DNA of 64,000 nucleotides. It comes from an uncultured Schlesneria sp. (GTDB taxonomy: Bacteria > Planctomycetota > Planctomycetia > Planctomycetales > Planctomycetaceae). The notes under the pieces were generated by a model that was given only the letters and a program-made list of their open reading frames with translations, made no database searches and was not told the origin of the DNA. The DNA is taken from NCBI GenBank assembly GCA_903904835.1, contig CAIVEI010000050.1, positions 62,001 through 126,000 on the forward strand, written 5' to 3'. A program made the position numbers and the translations under genes. Below are positions 1 through 7,485 of the stretch, piece after piece. Numbering within the stretch: the stretch's first letter is position 1; every line of letters begins with the position of its first letter.

Positions 1-1194
1 TTGCACCACGTTCATCTGGCCGGATTCGTTCACCGGGATATGAAGCCGCAGAATCTGCTCATCGATCGCAAGGGATTGGTCAAGATTCTGGACTTTGGTC
101 TGTCGATGTTGAAAGATGGAGAAGAGGGGGACGAGTTTTCGATGGCCATGATTTTCGGCCATGAATGTGTTGGAACCGCAGCGTACACCGCGCCAGAACA
201 AGCGCTCGACAGCCTGACGGCTGACGCTCGATCCGATATTTACAGTCTCGGATGTACGCTGTTCGCATCGCTGACGGGCGACACACCATTCCCATTTGCA
301 AAAACATCAGAGGTTCTTAAGGCCCACCAAACACAGGTGGCTCGAAACGTCAGCGACATTGTTCCGTCGATTCCGCGCGCGGTGGGAAACATCGTCGCCA
401 AGATGCTGGCCAAAAAGCCGGAGGATCGATTTGCTACTGCCGCCGAAGTCGTTGATGCACTTTCGGTGTGGTCACAAACCGCTCCAGTCGAATTTGATTT
501 CCGTCGAATTCTGGCCGACAGGAACAAGGGGGCACAAGAAAAACTGCAAGAATATCAGAAGCAGCAACGCGCTAAAACGGGGGCGACAAATTCCACCGCA
601 CGACTTACGTCGACTAGTTCTGTGGCCAGTACCGCATCGGGTTCATTACCTTCCCTTAGCATACCATCATCAGCGTCATCGGTTGCAAGGCGCGGGCCGT
701 TTGGATTCGAGAATCAACCTGCGATTCTTGTGCGGCAACAAATCAATCCTGATGCACCAAAGGATGCCCAATCGACAAACGTGCGGAAGTCGACGATGGC
801 ACTGGTGCCGCTGGCGGGTGGCGAGCCCATTCCGCTGCTGAAAGATCCCTTCGTTATTGGACGTCGCGTCGATTGTGATCTGCAGGTTCAGGATGCGTCA
901 GTTTCGAGCCGACACTGCGAACTGCGGTTTGATGGCCAATATTGGACGATTGTCGATCTCAACAGCCGAAACGGTATCCGGGTCAATGGCGAACCTGTCC
1001 AGAAGCAGCGACTTCAAACCGGCGACACCGTGATCATTGGCCCCTCGCTTCGCCTTCGCTTTGGAAATCCCCAAGGAGAAGCGGTTGCGAGAATGTCCCG
1101 TCGTTTTCGCCGCGTCATGCTGGCTATAATGATTTTAATAGGAATTGCGATCCTTGTCGGTGTAGGATACTGGTTCTGGTACTTTGGACGTTAA
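1..1194 (+). CDS. Ser/Thr protein kinase with FHA domain and C-terminal membrane anchor (5' partial)
   Basis: Only the C-lobe of the kinase is inside the window, and the gene begins upstream of base 1. The catalytic loop HRDMKPQNLL (about residue 12), the DFG motif in KILDFGLS and the substrate-binding segment APEQ are all intact, so the enzyme should be active. A Ser/Thr/Ala-rich linker (about 195-230) leads to an FHA domain (about 280-355) with the signatures IGRR, SSRHCELR and NSRNGIRVNG, which bind phosphothreonine peptides. One transmembrane helix near the C-terminus (about 372-394) is followed by only a few residues, so kinase and FHA face the cytoplasm. The next kinase starts 19 bases downstream on the same strand, suggesting cotranscription. 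The FHA domain could bind the kinase's own phosphorylated linker or a partner. Its substrates are unknown. Confidence 0.93.
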   Translation: MHHVHLAGFVHRDMKPQNLLIDRKGLVKILDFGLSMLKDGEEGDEFSMAMIFGHECVGTAAYTAPEQALDSLTADARSDIYSLGCTLFASLTGDTPFPFAKTSEVLKAHQTQVARNVSDIVPSIPRAVGNIVAKMLAKKPEDRFATAAEVVDALSVWSQTAPVEFDFRRILADRNKGAQEKLQEYQKQQRAKTGATNSTARLTSTSSVASTASGSLPSLSIPSSASSVARRGPFGFENQPAILVRQQINPDAPKDAQSTNVRKSTMALVPLAGGEPIPLLKDPFVIGRRVDCDLQVQDASVSSRHCELRFDGQYWTIVDLNSRNGIRVNGEPVQKQRLQTGDTVIIGPSLRLRFGNPQGEAVARMSRRFRRVMLAIMILIGIAILVGVGYWFWYFGR

Positions 1195-1213
1195 GAGTTG
1201 AAAGTAGATTTCG

Positions 1214-2332
1214 ATGTCGGTCTCGGTTGATGGGTTCCTCAAACACCTCAGTGACAGTGGAGTGTTGTCGTCTGAGGAAATACGGGAGTTAGAGGCTCAG
1301 ATCCCATCGACAAAGCGATCGCACGATGCGATATCCCTCGCTCGTGAACTGGTTCGATTGAAGAAGCTGACCGTCTTTCAGGCGAATACGCTGTACGCTG
1401 AAAAACCAGCTCCTCTGATCCTGGGTAATTATGTACTGCAGGATAAAATCGGAACGGGTGGCATGGGGATGGTTTACAAAGCCCAGCATCGCCGTATGAA
1501 GCGACTGGTTGCCGTCAAGGTCCTGTCACCGACAGCGCTTAAGACGGCGAATGTGGTCAAACGGTTTCTACGTGAAGCAGAAGCTGCCGCGAAACTAAGT
1601 CATCCAAACATCGTGGCAGCGTTTGACGCCGACGAAATCGATGGCGTTCCGTTTCTGGCGATGGAGTTCGTCGATGGTAAAGACCTTGCCGTCCACGTCA
1701 AAGAACACGGCCCCATGTCCCCGGAAAAGGGATTGGACTGTTGCCTTCAAGCAGCCAGAGGACTTGAACACGCTCATCTCCAAGGGATCATTCACCGCGA
1801 CATCAAGCCCGCAAACTTACTTCTGGATGTGAATGGAACAGTCAAGATTCTGGACATGGGTCTTGCTCGGTTTCAGGAGGCAGGGACTGCGGCGGCTCCT
1901 GTTGCGGAAGCGGGGGGGATTACGCAGGCCGGCAGCATCGTGGGGACAGTCGACTTTATGTCACCGGAACAGGCGGTCGATTCGCGACAGGCTGACCACA
2001 CATCCGACATATATAGTCTCGGTGCGACGCTCTATTTTCTGCTGACCGGTCGACCGATGTACGAATCAGAGACGTTGATGAGCCGGTTGCTTGAACACCG
2101 GGATGCACCCCTGCCATCAATCTGCTCGTCCCGAAGCGACGTCCCGCCACAGGTTGATATCCTCTTTCATCGGATGGTGGCCAAGAAAAAAGAAGACCGC
2201 TATCAATCCATGACCGATTTGATTCGCGATCTGGGCGACTGGCAGAATGTTTCCTCAAACGCTTCGCCGAAGTCGAGTGGCAGTTCGTCTGTCCCCAGTA
2301 ACGTCATCAACGCGATCTTTGACGACGATTAA
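1214..2332 (+). CDS. Soluble Ser/Thr protein kinase (DMG variant)
   Basis: This 372-residue protein has a complete bacterial Hanks-type kinase domain (about 72-342). It shows the glycine loop GTGGMGMVYKA, the ATP-anchoring lysine in VAVKVL, the catalytic loop HRDIKPANLL and the SPEQ segment. The metal-binding DFG motif reads DMG (KILDMGLAR), a substitution found in some active kinases. The first 70 residues form a predicted helical domain of a type I associate with planctomycete kinases. There is no membrane segment, and the C-terminal tail is a short Ser-rich stretch, so the protein is probably cytosolic. It follows the FHA-kinase by 19 bases. Its end lies 8 bases from the convergent gene on the other strand. 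Cross-phosphorylation between the two adjacent kinases is plausible but inferred. Confidence 0.93.
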   Translation: MSVSVDGFLKHLSDSGVLSSEEIRELEAQIPSTKRSHDAISLARELVRLKKLTVFQANTLYAEKPAPLILGNYVLQDKIGTGGMGMVYKAQHRRMKRLVAVKVLSPTALKTANVVKRFLREAEAAAKLSHPNIVAAFDADEIDGVPFLAMEFVDGKDLAVHVKEHGPMSPEKGLDCCLQAARGLEHAHLQGIIHRDIKPANLLLDVNGTVKILDMGLARFQEAGTAAAPVAEAGGITQAGSIVGTVDFMSPEQAVDSRQADHTSDIYSLGATLYFLLTGRPMYESETLMSRLLEHRDAPLPSICSSRSDVPPQVDILFHRMVAKKKEDRYQSMTDLIRDLGDWQNVSSNASPKSSGSSSVPSNVINAIFDDD

Positions 2333-2340
2333 TTCAAGAA

Positions 2341-3462
2341 CTATTGTTCTGACGCACGCACGATGAGTTGCTGATCTTCGGTTTTCAGTTCGGCGATCCG
2401 TCTCTTCAGGTTGTCTTTCAAGTCTTCCACGTCCTGAACATCGCGCGCATAGTCCTGCATGCGGCGGTAGATCTTCTGATAGTACTCTTCATCGACTGGC
2501 TTGGCTTCTTGAAAAATCATCCCGTGCGTGTAACAGAAATCGAGAAATTCTTCGATGTTTCCCCCTTCAAAATTGCGGACTTTGTAGTCGCTGGGAGCTC
2601 GGCGGAATCGGTCGGCGGTTGCGCGAACTGATTCGACATATCGATTCGCCTCGTTTAATTCGCCGTGCAATCGCATTCTCTTACCCGCGTCGACGATGGC
2701 AGCGTTGCCTGGCATCGACCGTTTCTTTTGCAGGATTTTGGCCTGTAATAATTCAAGGTGATTGTCGAGCAACTCGGCACAGTCGAGGAATTTGTCTTCC
2801 GTCCTGCCGGAACTCAGCAATTCAACAAACGTATCCCTTGTTTTTTCAATGTTTCTGCGATCTTCCCCCCAATTCTGTTTCACGACTTCAGGCCATTCCA
2901 GCGTTAATGGCAATTGATTGAGCCGCACCACAACTTTCCCGCCACCCGATGTTGCCGGGTTCAATCGATAGTGCTCGACTTCTGCTTTTTCGATCCTTTC
3001 GGCTGGTGAAAGACTTTCAAAGCCGCCGTTTGCGTTAACACCGTTCGTTCGAATCCTTCGATAATGGGCGATAGGACCGAGTACCTTGAGTAAAATATTC
3101 AGACCGGTTCCTCGGAATACGGAACTGCGTAACGCTGGATTATTATTTTGGGCCATGTTGTTGAAGCCGATTTTGTCGAGTCGTCGTTCTTCGACAACCG
3201 CCCGACCCTGTATTCGATTGACCTCATCAGGCACATCTTCCCTGAGTTTTGCGAGTTCCGAGCCATACTGTTGCATCTCCGCGCGGATACGATTTCGCTC
3301 TTCTGAAATCCATTCCAAACGAACCCTTTTTGCCTCGGCCGATTCCTTTTCGACGATGATGATATCGCCGAACAAACCTCGATAGCGGGGTTGAGCCAAT
3401 CCAACCGTCGGTAGGACAATGCTCAAACTCAATGTGATGGCCAAAATCCAGCGAATGCCCAT
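2341..3462 (-). CDS. Exported coiled-coil protein of unknown function
   Basis: I do not recognise a named family. The 373-residue product starts with a clear signal peptide (hydrophobic core about 5-20, cleavage after GLAQ). The mature part is highly charged and alpha-helical, with likely coiled coils around 40-85 and 325-370 and a Gly/Asn-rich middle. No catalytic motif is visible. A good ribosome site (AGGAAC) lies before the ATG. It is the last gene of a tight minus-strand series: 23 bases separate it from the FHA-membrane protein, itself 76 bases from a receptor-like kinase. It may therefore be an extracytoplasmic partner or ligand of those proteins; this is inferred from gene order only. 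Confidence 0.8.
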   Translation of the reverse strand: MGIRWILAITLSLSIVLPTVGLAQPRYRGLFGDIIIVEKESAEAKRVRLEWISEERNRIRAEMQQYGSELAKLREDVPDEVNRIQGRAVVEERRLDKIGFNNMAQNNNPALRSSVFRGTGLNILLKVLGPIAHYRRIRTNGVNANGGFESLSPAERIEKAEVEHYRLNPATSGGGKVVVRLNQLPLTLEWPEVVKQNWGEDRRNIEKTRDTFVELLSSGRTEDKFLDCAELLDNHLELLQAKILQKKRSMPGNAAIVDAGKRMRLHGELNEANRYVESVRATADRFRRAPSDYKVRNFEGGNIEEFLDFCYTHGMIFQEAKPVDEEYYQKIYRRMQDYARDVQDVEDLKDNLKRRIAELKTEDQQLIVRASEQ

Positions 3463-3485
3463 CGGTATCGTTCCTGTAGCTTGAA

Positions 3486-4787
3486 TTATCGAGCGTCAAG
3501 TGCCCGTTCCAATGTTTCTGCCCATACGATCGAAGAATCGGACAACGTCATTCCGGATACTTTTTGACCGTCATCGAATATCAATCCACCGGCTTCGAGC
3601 CGTGGTTCAGCATCGCCTGGTTTGAGAAAGTGCTTTCCCGTTTCGAACAGGAATTGAGCCTTGCGATCCTTGATCTGGCATTCGTCGGTATCGTATTCGC
3701 AAAGCGGGAATGGGTGGTTTCCCTTAACACCTGGCGGGCGGGTCAGCTTTCCGTACGAAATATAAGTGAAGGTTTTCTTCAAATGCAGTTGGCGTTGAAT
3801 TTCTTTTGAGCCCACCAGCGAAATCTGTTTTCGAGCGGGCAGGGGCAGTCCCGTCGAATCTTTCAGCTTCAAAATCGATATCTCCGGGCAGACGTTTGAG
3901 AAACGGACCTCGACAACTTCGAAAGCCACTCCCTGTATGACGCAGCCCTGACGCGGACTTCCCGCGTTTCGTGATTCGTCGACAACCTCGTTAATCGCTT
4001 CGCCGATTTCGCGTGATGTAACCGCCGTTCGATCATCCCAAAGCCAGCCAACACCCAAGACATGAGGGCGGTCGTCGCTTTTCATATTCCCGATACCGAC
4101 CACAACGAGAAACTCCGCAGGCTCAAGTGCCTGAACGGTTGGTACAGGCAAATTCACATTGGCCTCGGGCTGAAGCATAACGGGCAAGGGCGGGTCGTTA
4201 TCAGCATGAGTATTTGGATTTGAAACGACAGCCTGTGATCGTGAAGTCCAAAACGCCCATCCCGCGCCAACAAGAATCAGAAACGAAATGGCACCGATAA
4301 CCGGCATCGCAAACGTTGCTTTTGGGGGTGGATTGTCAACGGCTTTTGTCGCCTTAAGACCAGGTTGTTTATCAGAGGCAGTCGGATTCGTTTTCGGTTT
4401 ATTTCCAGAAATATCGGGAATGAACGGGATATGCGGCGGCGATACGAATGCAGGTAGGGTCGCTTGCGCAGGTTTCGAAGGAACATTAGCAGACAATTCA
4501 TTCGAAGTAGGTTCAAACACGAGCTGTGGACCAGACTCGGTCAGATGAATCACGTCGCCCGGATTGAGCCAGGCAAACTGAGTCGGTCGGCCATTACCAA
4601 CCCGAATTGGCCCACCTTCTCGCGACTCAACAATCCACCGGCCGTTCACGTGGCGAATCACTGCGTGCAGCGGGGCCAGTCGAGCATCATTTGGAAGCGC
4701 AACTTGATTATCCGGATCTCGACCGATTCCGATTGCATCGGTCTCAAAACTGAGCGTTTGACGTTCCACAATGAGTTTAACGGGCAT
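3486..4787 (-). CDS. FHA domain, membrane segment and degenerate trypsin-like domain
   Basis: The start is placed at the ATG at 4787 because the FHA fold begins immediately (MPVKLIVERQ) and a longer reading would overlap the upstream kinase. The 433-residue protein has an N-terminal FHA-like domain (about 8-92; GIGRD, LHAVIRH, GNG). The usual Ser of the SRxH motif appears as Ala (LAPLHA), so phosphothreonine binding may be weakened. A Pro-rich linker leads to one transmembrane helix (about 160-180). The exported part resembles a trypsin/HtrA fold: GVGWLWDDRTAVTS aligns with the His-containing segment, EISILKL with the Asp strand, and EAGGLIFDDG with the GxSGGP loop. All three catalytic positions seem to be replaced, so I read it as a pseudoprotease. 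It lies between a receptor-like kinase and a secreted coiled-coil protein and may pass signals across the membrane. Confidence 0.85.
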   Translation of the reverse strand: MPVKLIVERQTLSFETDAIGIGRDPDNQVALPNDARLAPLHAVIRHVNGRWIVESREGGPIRVGNGRPTQFAWLNPGDVIHLTESGPQLVFEPTSNELSANVPSKPAQATLPAFVSPPHIPFIPDISGNKPKTNPTASDKQPGLKATKAVDNPPPKATFAMPVIGAISFLILVGAGWAFWTSRSQAVVSNPNTHADNDPPLPVMLQPEANVNLPVPTVQALEPAEFLVVVGIGNMKSDDRPHVLGVGWLWDDRTAVTSREIGEAINEVVDESRNAGSPRQGCVIQGVAFEVVEVRFSNVCPEISILKLKDSTGLPLPARKQISLVGSKEIQRQLHLKKTFTYISYGKLTRPPGVKGNHPFPLCEYDTDECQIKDRKAQFLFETGKHFLKPGDAEPRLEAGGLIFDDGQKVSGMTLSDSSIVWAETLERALDAR

Positions 4788-4863
4788 CGGCAGTTTCCGA
4801 AAAGTTGGTGCGACCCCTGTAGATGCGAAATCGAGCCGCGTTCCCGACAGGCAAAATCGAAAA

Positions 4864-7287
4864 TTAACGTCGAAGGTTCGGATCACGCCCATCAACGCAG
4901 CCGCCGCAATCGATTCTGCCGAAACCGCCGCACTTTCCGCAAGCAACCATATTCGATGTTGGTACGGTCGACCCAACGACGACCCCAAAACCGACATCTC
5001 GTTTTTCGCTTGCGACACCTGTCTGCAAATGCTTGCCTCGGCCACCGCAAGTTTTGCAAATCAGCTTTGCACACCCGTTACAAAAGCTGCATGAAATATC
5101 TTCCAGACCACCTGTAGGACAAAACACGCGACATTCATCAATTGTCTTTTGAGATGGGTCGAGAGGCATAAACATCCAGCCTGTCTGAGGCCGGAAAACG
5201 GCTGGTTCCGTGTTCAAATTTGTGATCTTTTTAAGCTCATCCCCTTTGATTTCGAAGTTTTTGGTCAGGCTGAGCAATCGGCCAATGTTTTGATTGACTT
5301 CAAAGGGTCTCGGACTTGCCTTGGCGGCGATGCTGAAATAATTTCGGACGGGTGTGAATTTTCGTAATTTGATTTCAACCAGAGCCAGATTATTTGAGGC
5401 GGCCACATGTCCAGGTGATCGTTCAACAACTCGTCGGAAATGGTTCTCGGCATTCTCGATAATCTCTTTGGCGTCTTTTGGTTCTTTGGCACCAACCCCC
5501 AGATATAACAGCCCAAGATAAAAATCGGCGCGAACCTCTTTCGGCGCGAGATTGCTGGCTCGCTTCAGCGGCGTAATCGCTTGTTTCCGCTGCTTGGCCT
5601 GCACCAGAGAAATCCCTTTTGCAATCAGGTCATCAATACTCGCCGCCGGATCATCTTTGGAATTTGATTCGGAGGCGGCGACATCTTCATTGGACATTGC
5701 AGGGTCGTCCCCGACAGAGTTGGTCGGAGGTGCCGCTTCGTCGGCTTCGGCGAGTTCAGTGGCAGATGATGGATTCACCTCAACGCTTTCTGAATTCGAA
5801 TTTGATCCAGCGGCAACGGCATCTTTCGATTCTTGTGGCGATTCCGTTTTCCCCAAAGTCGACGTGATTTCTAAACTTGGCTTTTGAGGTAATTCTTCGC
5901 TACGCCCGTTCTCTGCTAAATTCTTTTCCGTGGGCAACGCGGCTAAAGCCGCAATCGATTCTTGACTCGGCTTAACCTCGGTTGTCTCCGCAGTGGCGCT
6001 GTTCTTTGATGGCGCTTTTTTTGTCGTGCCGGGAATAAATGCGATCGTAGCGAATGCCATTAACGCGACGGCTGAACTCCCGATCAGCGACCACCGACCG
6101 GCTGATGGTATGGCGCTCCAATGGTCTTGGATCGACGGTGAAACGGGAGCAACGGACTTTGGAACCGGCTTTTTGCTCTTCGCTGATTTTGCTGGTTTTT
6201 TAGAAACGGACAATCGAGCGGCGGGCAATTGAGCAGGAATCGGAGGGGGTTCGATACTCAAATTGAGATCGATTTCCGACGCATCGTCCGCGAATGAAAG
6301 ATCTTCGAACGGATGAGCATTCAGATTGATCGACTCTAAGGCCGTAACCGCTTCGGCACAGCTTGCAAAACGATCTTCTTTTCTTTTCGCAATCATTTTT
6401 TGGCAGACTGCGGCCAGGTTCGAAGAGAGATCTGGATTAATGTTTAATGGAGAAGGAGCGTCGAGGACGCATTTCTTTCCCATCACTTCAACGGCACCGC
6501 CTGTGAAGGGCCATTCACCGGTTAACATTTCGAACAACATCACGCCAACAGCATAAAGATCACTGCGTTGATCAATATCCTCGGCTTTTCCCGTCGCTTG
6601 CTCGGGAGACATATAGGCAGCAGTACCGACAACCATTCCCTGCGTCAGCCCCGCGTCAGATGACCCGATTGCACGGCGAGCCAAGCCAAAATCCATGATG
6701 ACAGGCTCGTTCTTTTTGTTCAGCATCACGTTCTCGGGCTTTAAATCCCGATGAATCACGTCCTTATCATGAGCGGCTTCTAAAGCTCGAAGTATCTGCA
6801 CGACAAGCCGAACCGCTTCCGTTGGTTCACGCCGACGCCCCAGCCGGGTCAAATACTTCTTAAGGTCTTCACCTTCGACGTATTGTAAAGCGATGAAGCG
6901 GATCCCATCGATTTCACCTGCGTCATAAACCTTGCAAATCTGAGGATGGTCCACCTTCGCTGCCGATTTGGCTTCGATTTCCATCCGCTTCAGCAGTTTT
7001 GCCGAACCGGATGCCGAAACGCGAGCCACCTTCAGCGCCACAGGCCGATCAAGTTCGGTATCGTGAGCCAGATAGACCGCTCCCATTTGCCCACGGCCCA
7101 GTTCCCGCTCAACCCGATACCGCCCGAATATCTTTGGTATCAGAGAGCCAGACACAGCCATCATCGGGACCGAGTCCGCTGCACGATTTGTGTCACTGGA
7201 TTTCGAAACGGGCTGAGTCGTCGGTTTGGCGACTTTTGAAGCGTCTGCTGCGGAAATTTCTGATTGGCGTTTTGGTGATTCGGCCAT
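4864..7287 (-). CDS. Transmembrane Ser/Thr kinase with TPR region and C-terminal Cys-rich domain
   Basis: This 807-residue protein has a full kinase domain (about 56-318): GRGQMGAVYLA, VALKVA, HRDLKPEN, DFGLA and SPEQ. An Ala/Pro/Lys linker leads to one transmembrane helix (about 399-419). A long acidic Ser/Glu-rich stretch and TPR-like helices (about 560-700) follow. The last 89 residues hold 11 cysteines, several in CxxC pairs (CSFC, CKTC, CGKC, CGGC) with Gly-rich spacing like a DnaJ zinc centre. If topology is standard this Cys-rich module is outside the cytoplasm, which is unusual. The start MAESPKR matches the conserved start of three neighbouring paralogues and is preceded by GAGAGGCGG. 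The FHA-pseudoprotease gene follows after 76 bases. The ligand is unknown; redox or metal sensing is speculation. Confidence 0.93.
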   Translation of the reverse strand: MAESPKRQSEISAADASKVAKPTTQPVSKSSDTNRAADSVPMMAVSGSLIPKIFGRYRVERELGRGQMGAVYLAHDTELDRPVALKVARVSASGSAKLLKRMEIEAKSAAKVDHPQICKVYDAGEIDGIRFIALQYVEGEDLKKYLTRLGRRREPTEAVRLVVQILRALEAAHDKDVIHRDLKPENVMLNKKNEPVIMDFGLARRAIGSSDAGLTQGMVVGTAAYMSPEQATGKAEDIDQRSDLYAVGVMLFEMLTGEWPFTGGAVEVMGKKCVLDAPSPLNINPDLSSNLAAVCQKMIAKRKEDRFASCAEAVTALESINLNAHPFEDLSFADDASEIDLNLSIEPPPIPAQLPAARLSVSKKPAKSAKSKKPVPKSVAPVSPSIQDHWSAIPSAGRWSLIGSSAVALMAFATIAFIPGTTKKAPSKNSATAETTEVKPSQESIAALAALPTEKNLAENGRSEELPQKPSLEITSTLGKTESPQESKDAVAAGSNSNSESVEVNPSSATELAEADEAAPPTNSVGDDPAMSNEDVAASESNSKDDPAASIDDLIAKGISLVQAKQRKQAITPLKRASNLAPKEVRADFYLGLLYLGVGAKEPKDAKEIIENAENHFRRVVERSPGHVAASNNLALVEIKLRKFTPVRNYFSIAAKASPRPFEVNQNIGRLLSLTKNFEIKGDELKKITNLNTEPAVFRPQTGWMFMPLDPSQKTIDECRVFCPTGGLEDISCSFCNGCAKLICKTCGGRGKHLQTGVASEKRDVGFGVVVGSTVPTSNMVACGKCGGFGRIDCGGCVDGRDPNLRR

Positions 7288-7485
7288 GCTACCGCCTCTC
7301 TAGATTCCGATTCTTACGAGTTTCTTAGAAACCCTGATCGCATTAAATTTCTGCAATCGGACAAAAGAAATTGCAGTGAAAAAGCATTTTAAATCGATTA
7401 CTGGCGTTTCAGTGCACAAATTCTGGTCGAATTATACACAGTTCGATTTCTGTTTGTCACGTATGGAATCCGTCGGAAATCCCTC

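Noticed and set aside
4788-5045. Longer N-terminus for the FHA-pseudoprotease protein
   Set aside because: It would overlap the upstream kinase gene and adds no domain; the FHA fold starts at the ATG at 4787.
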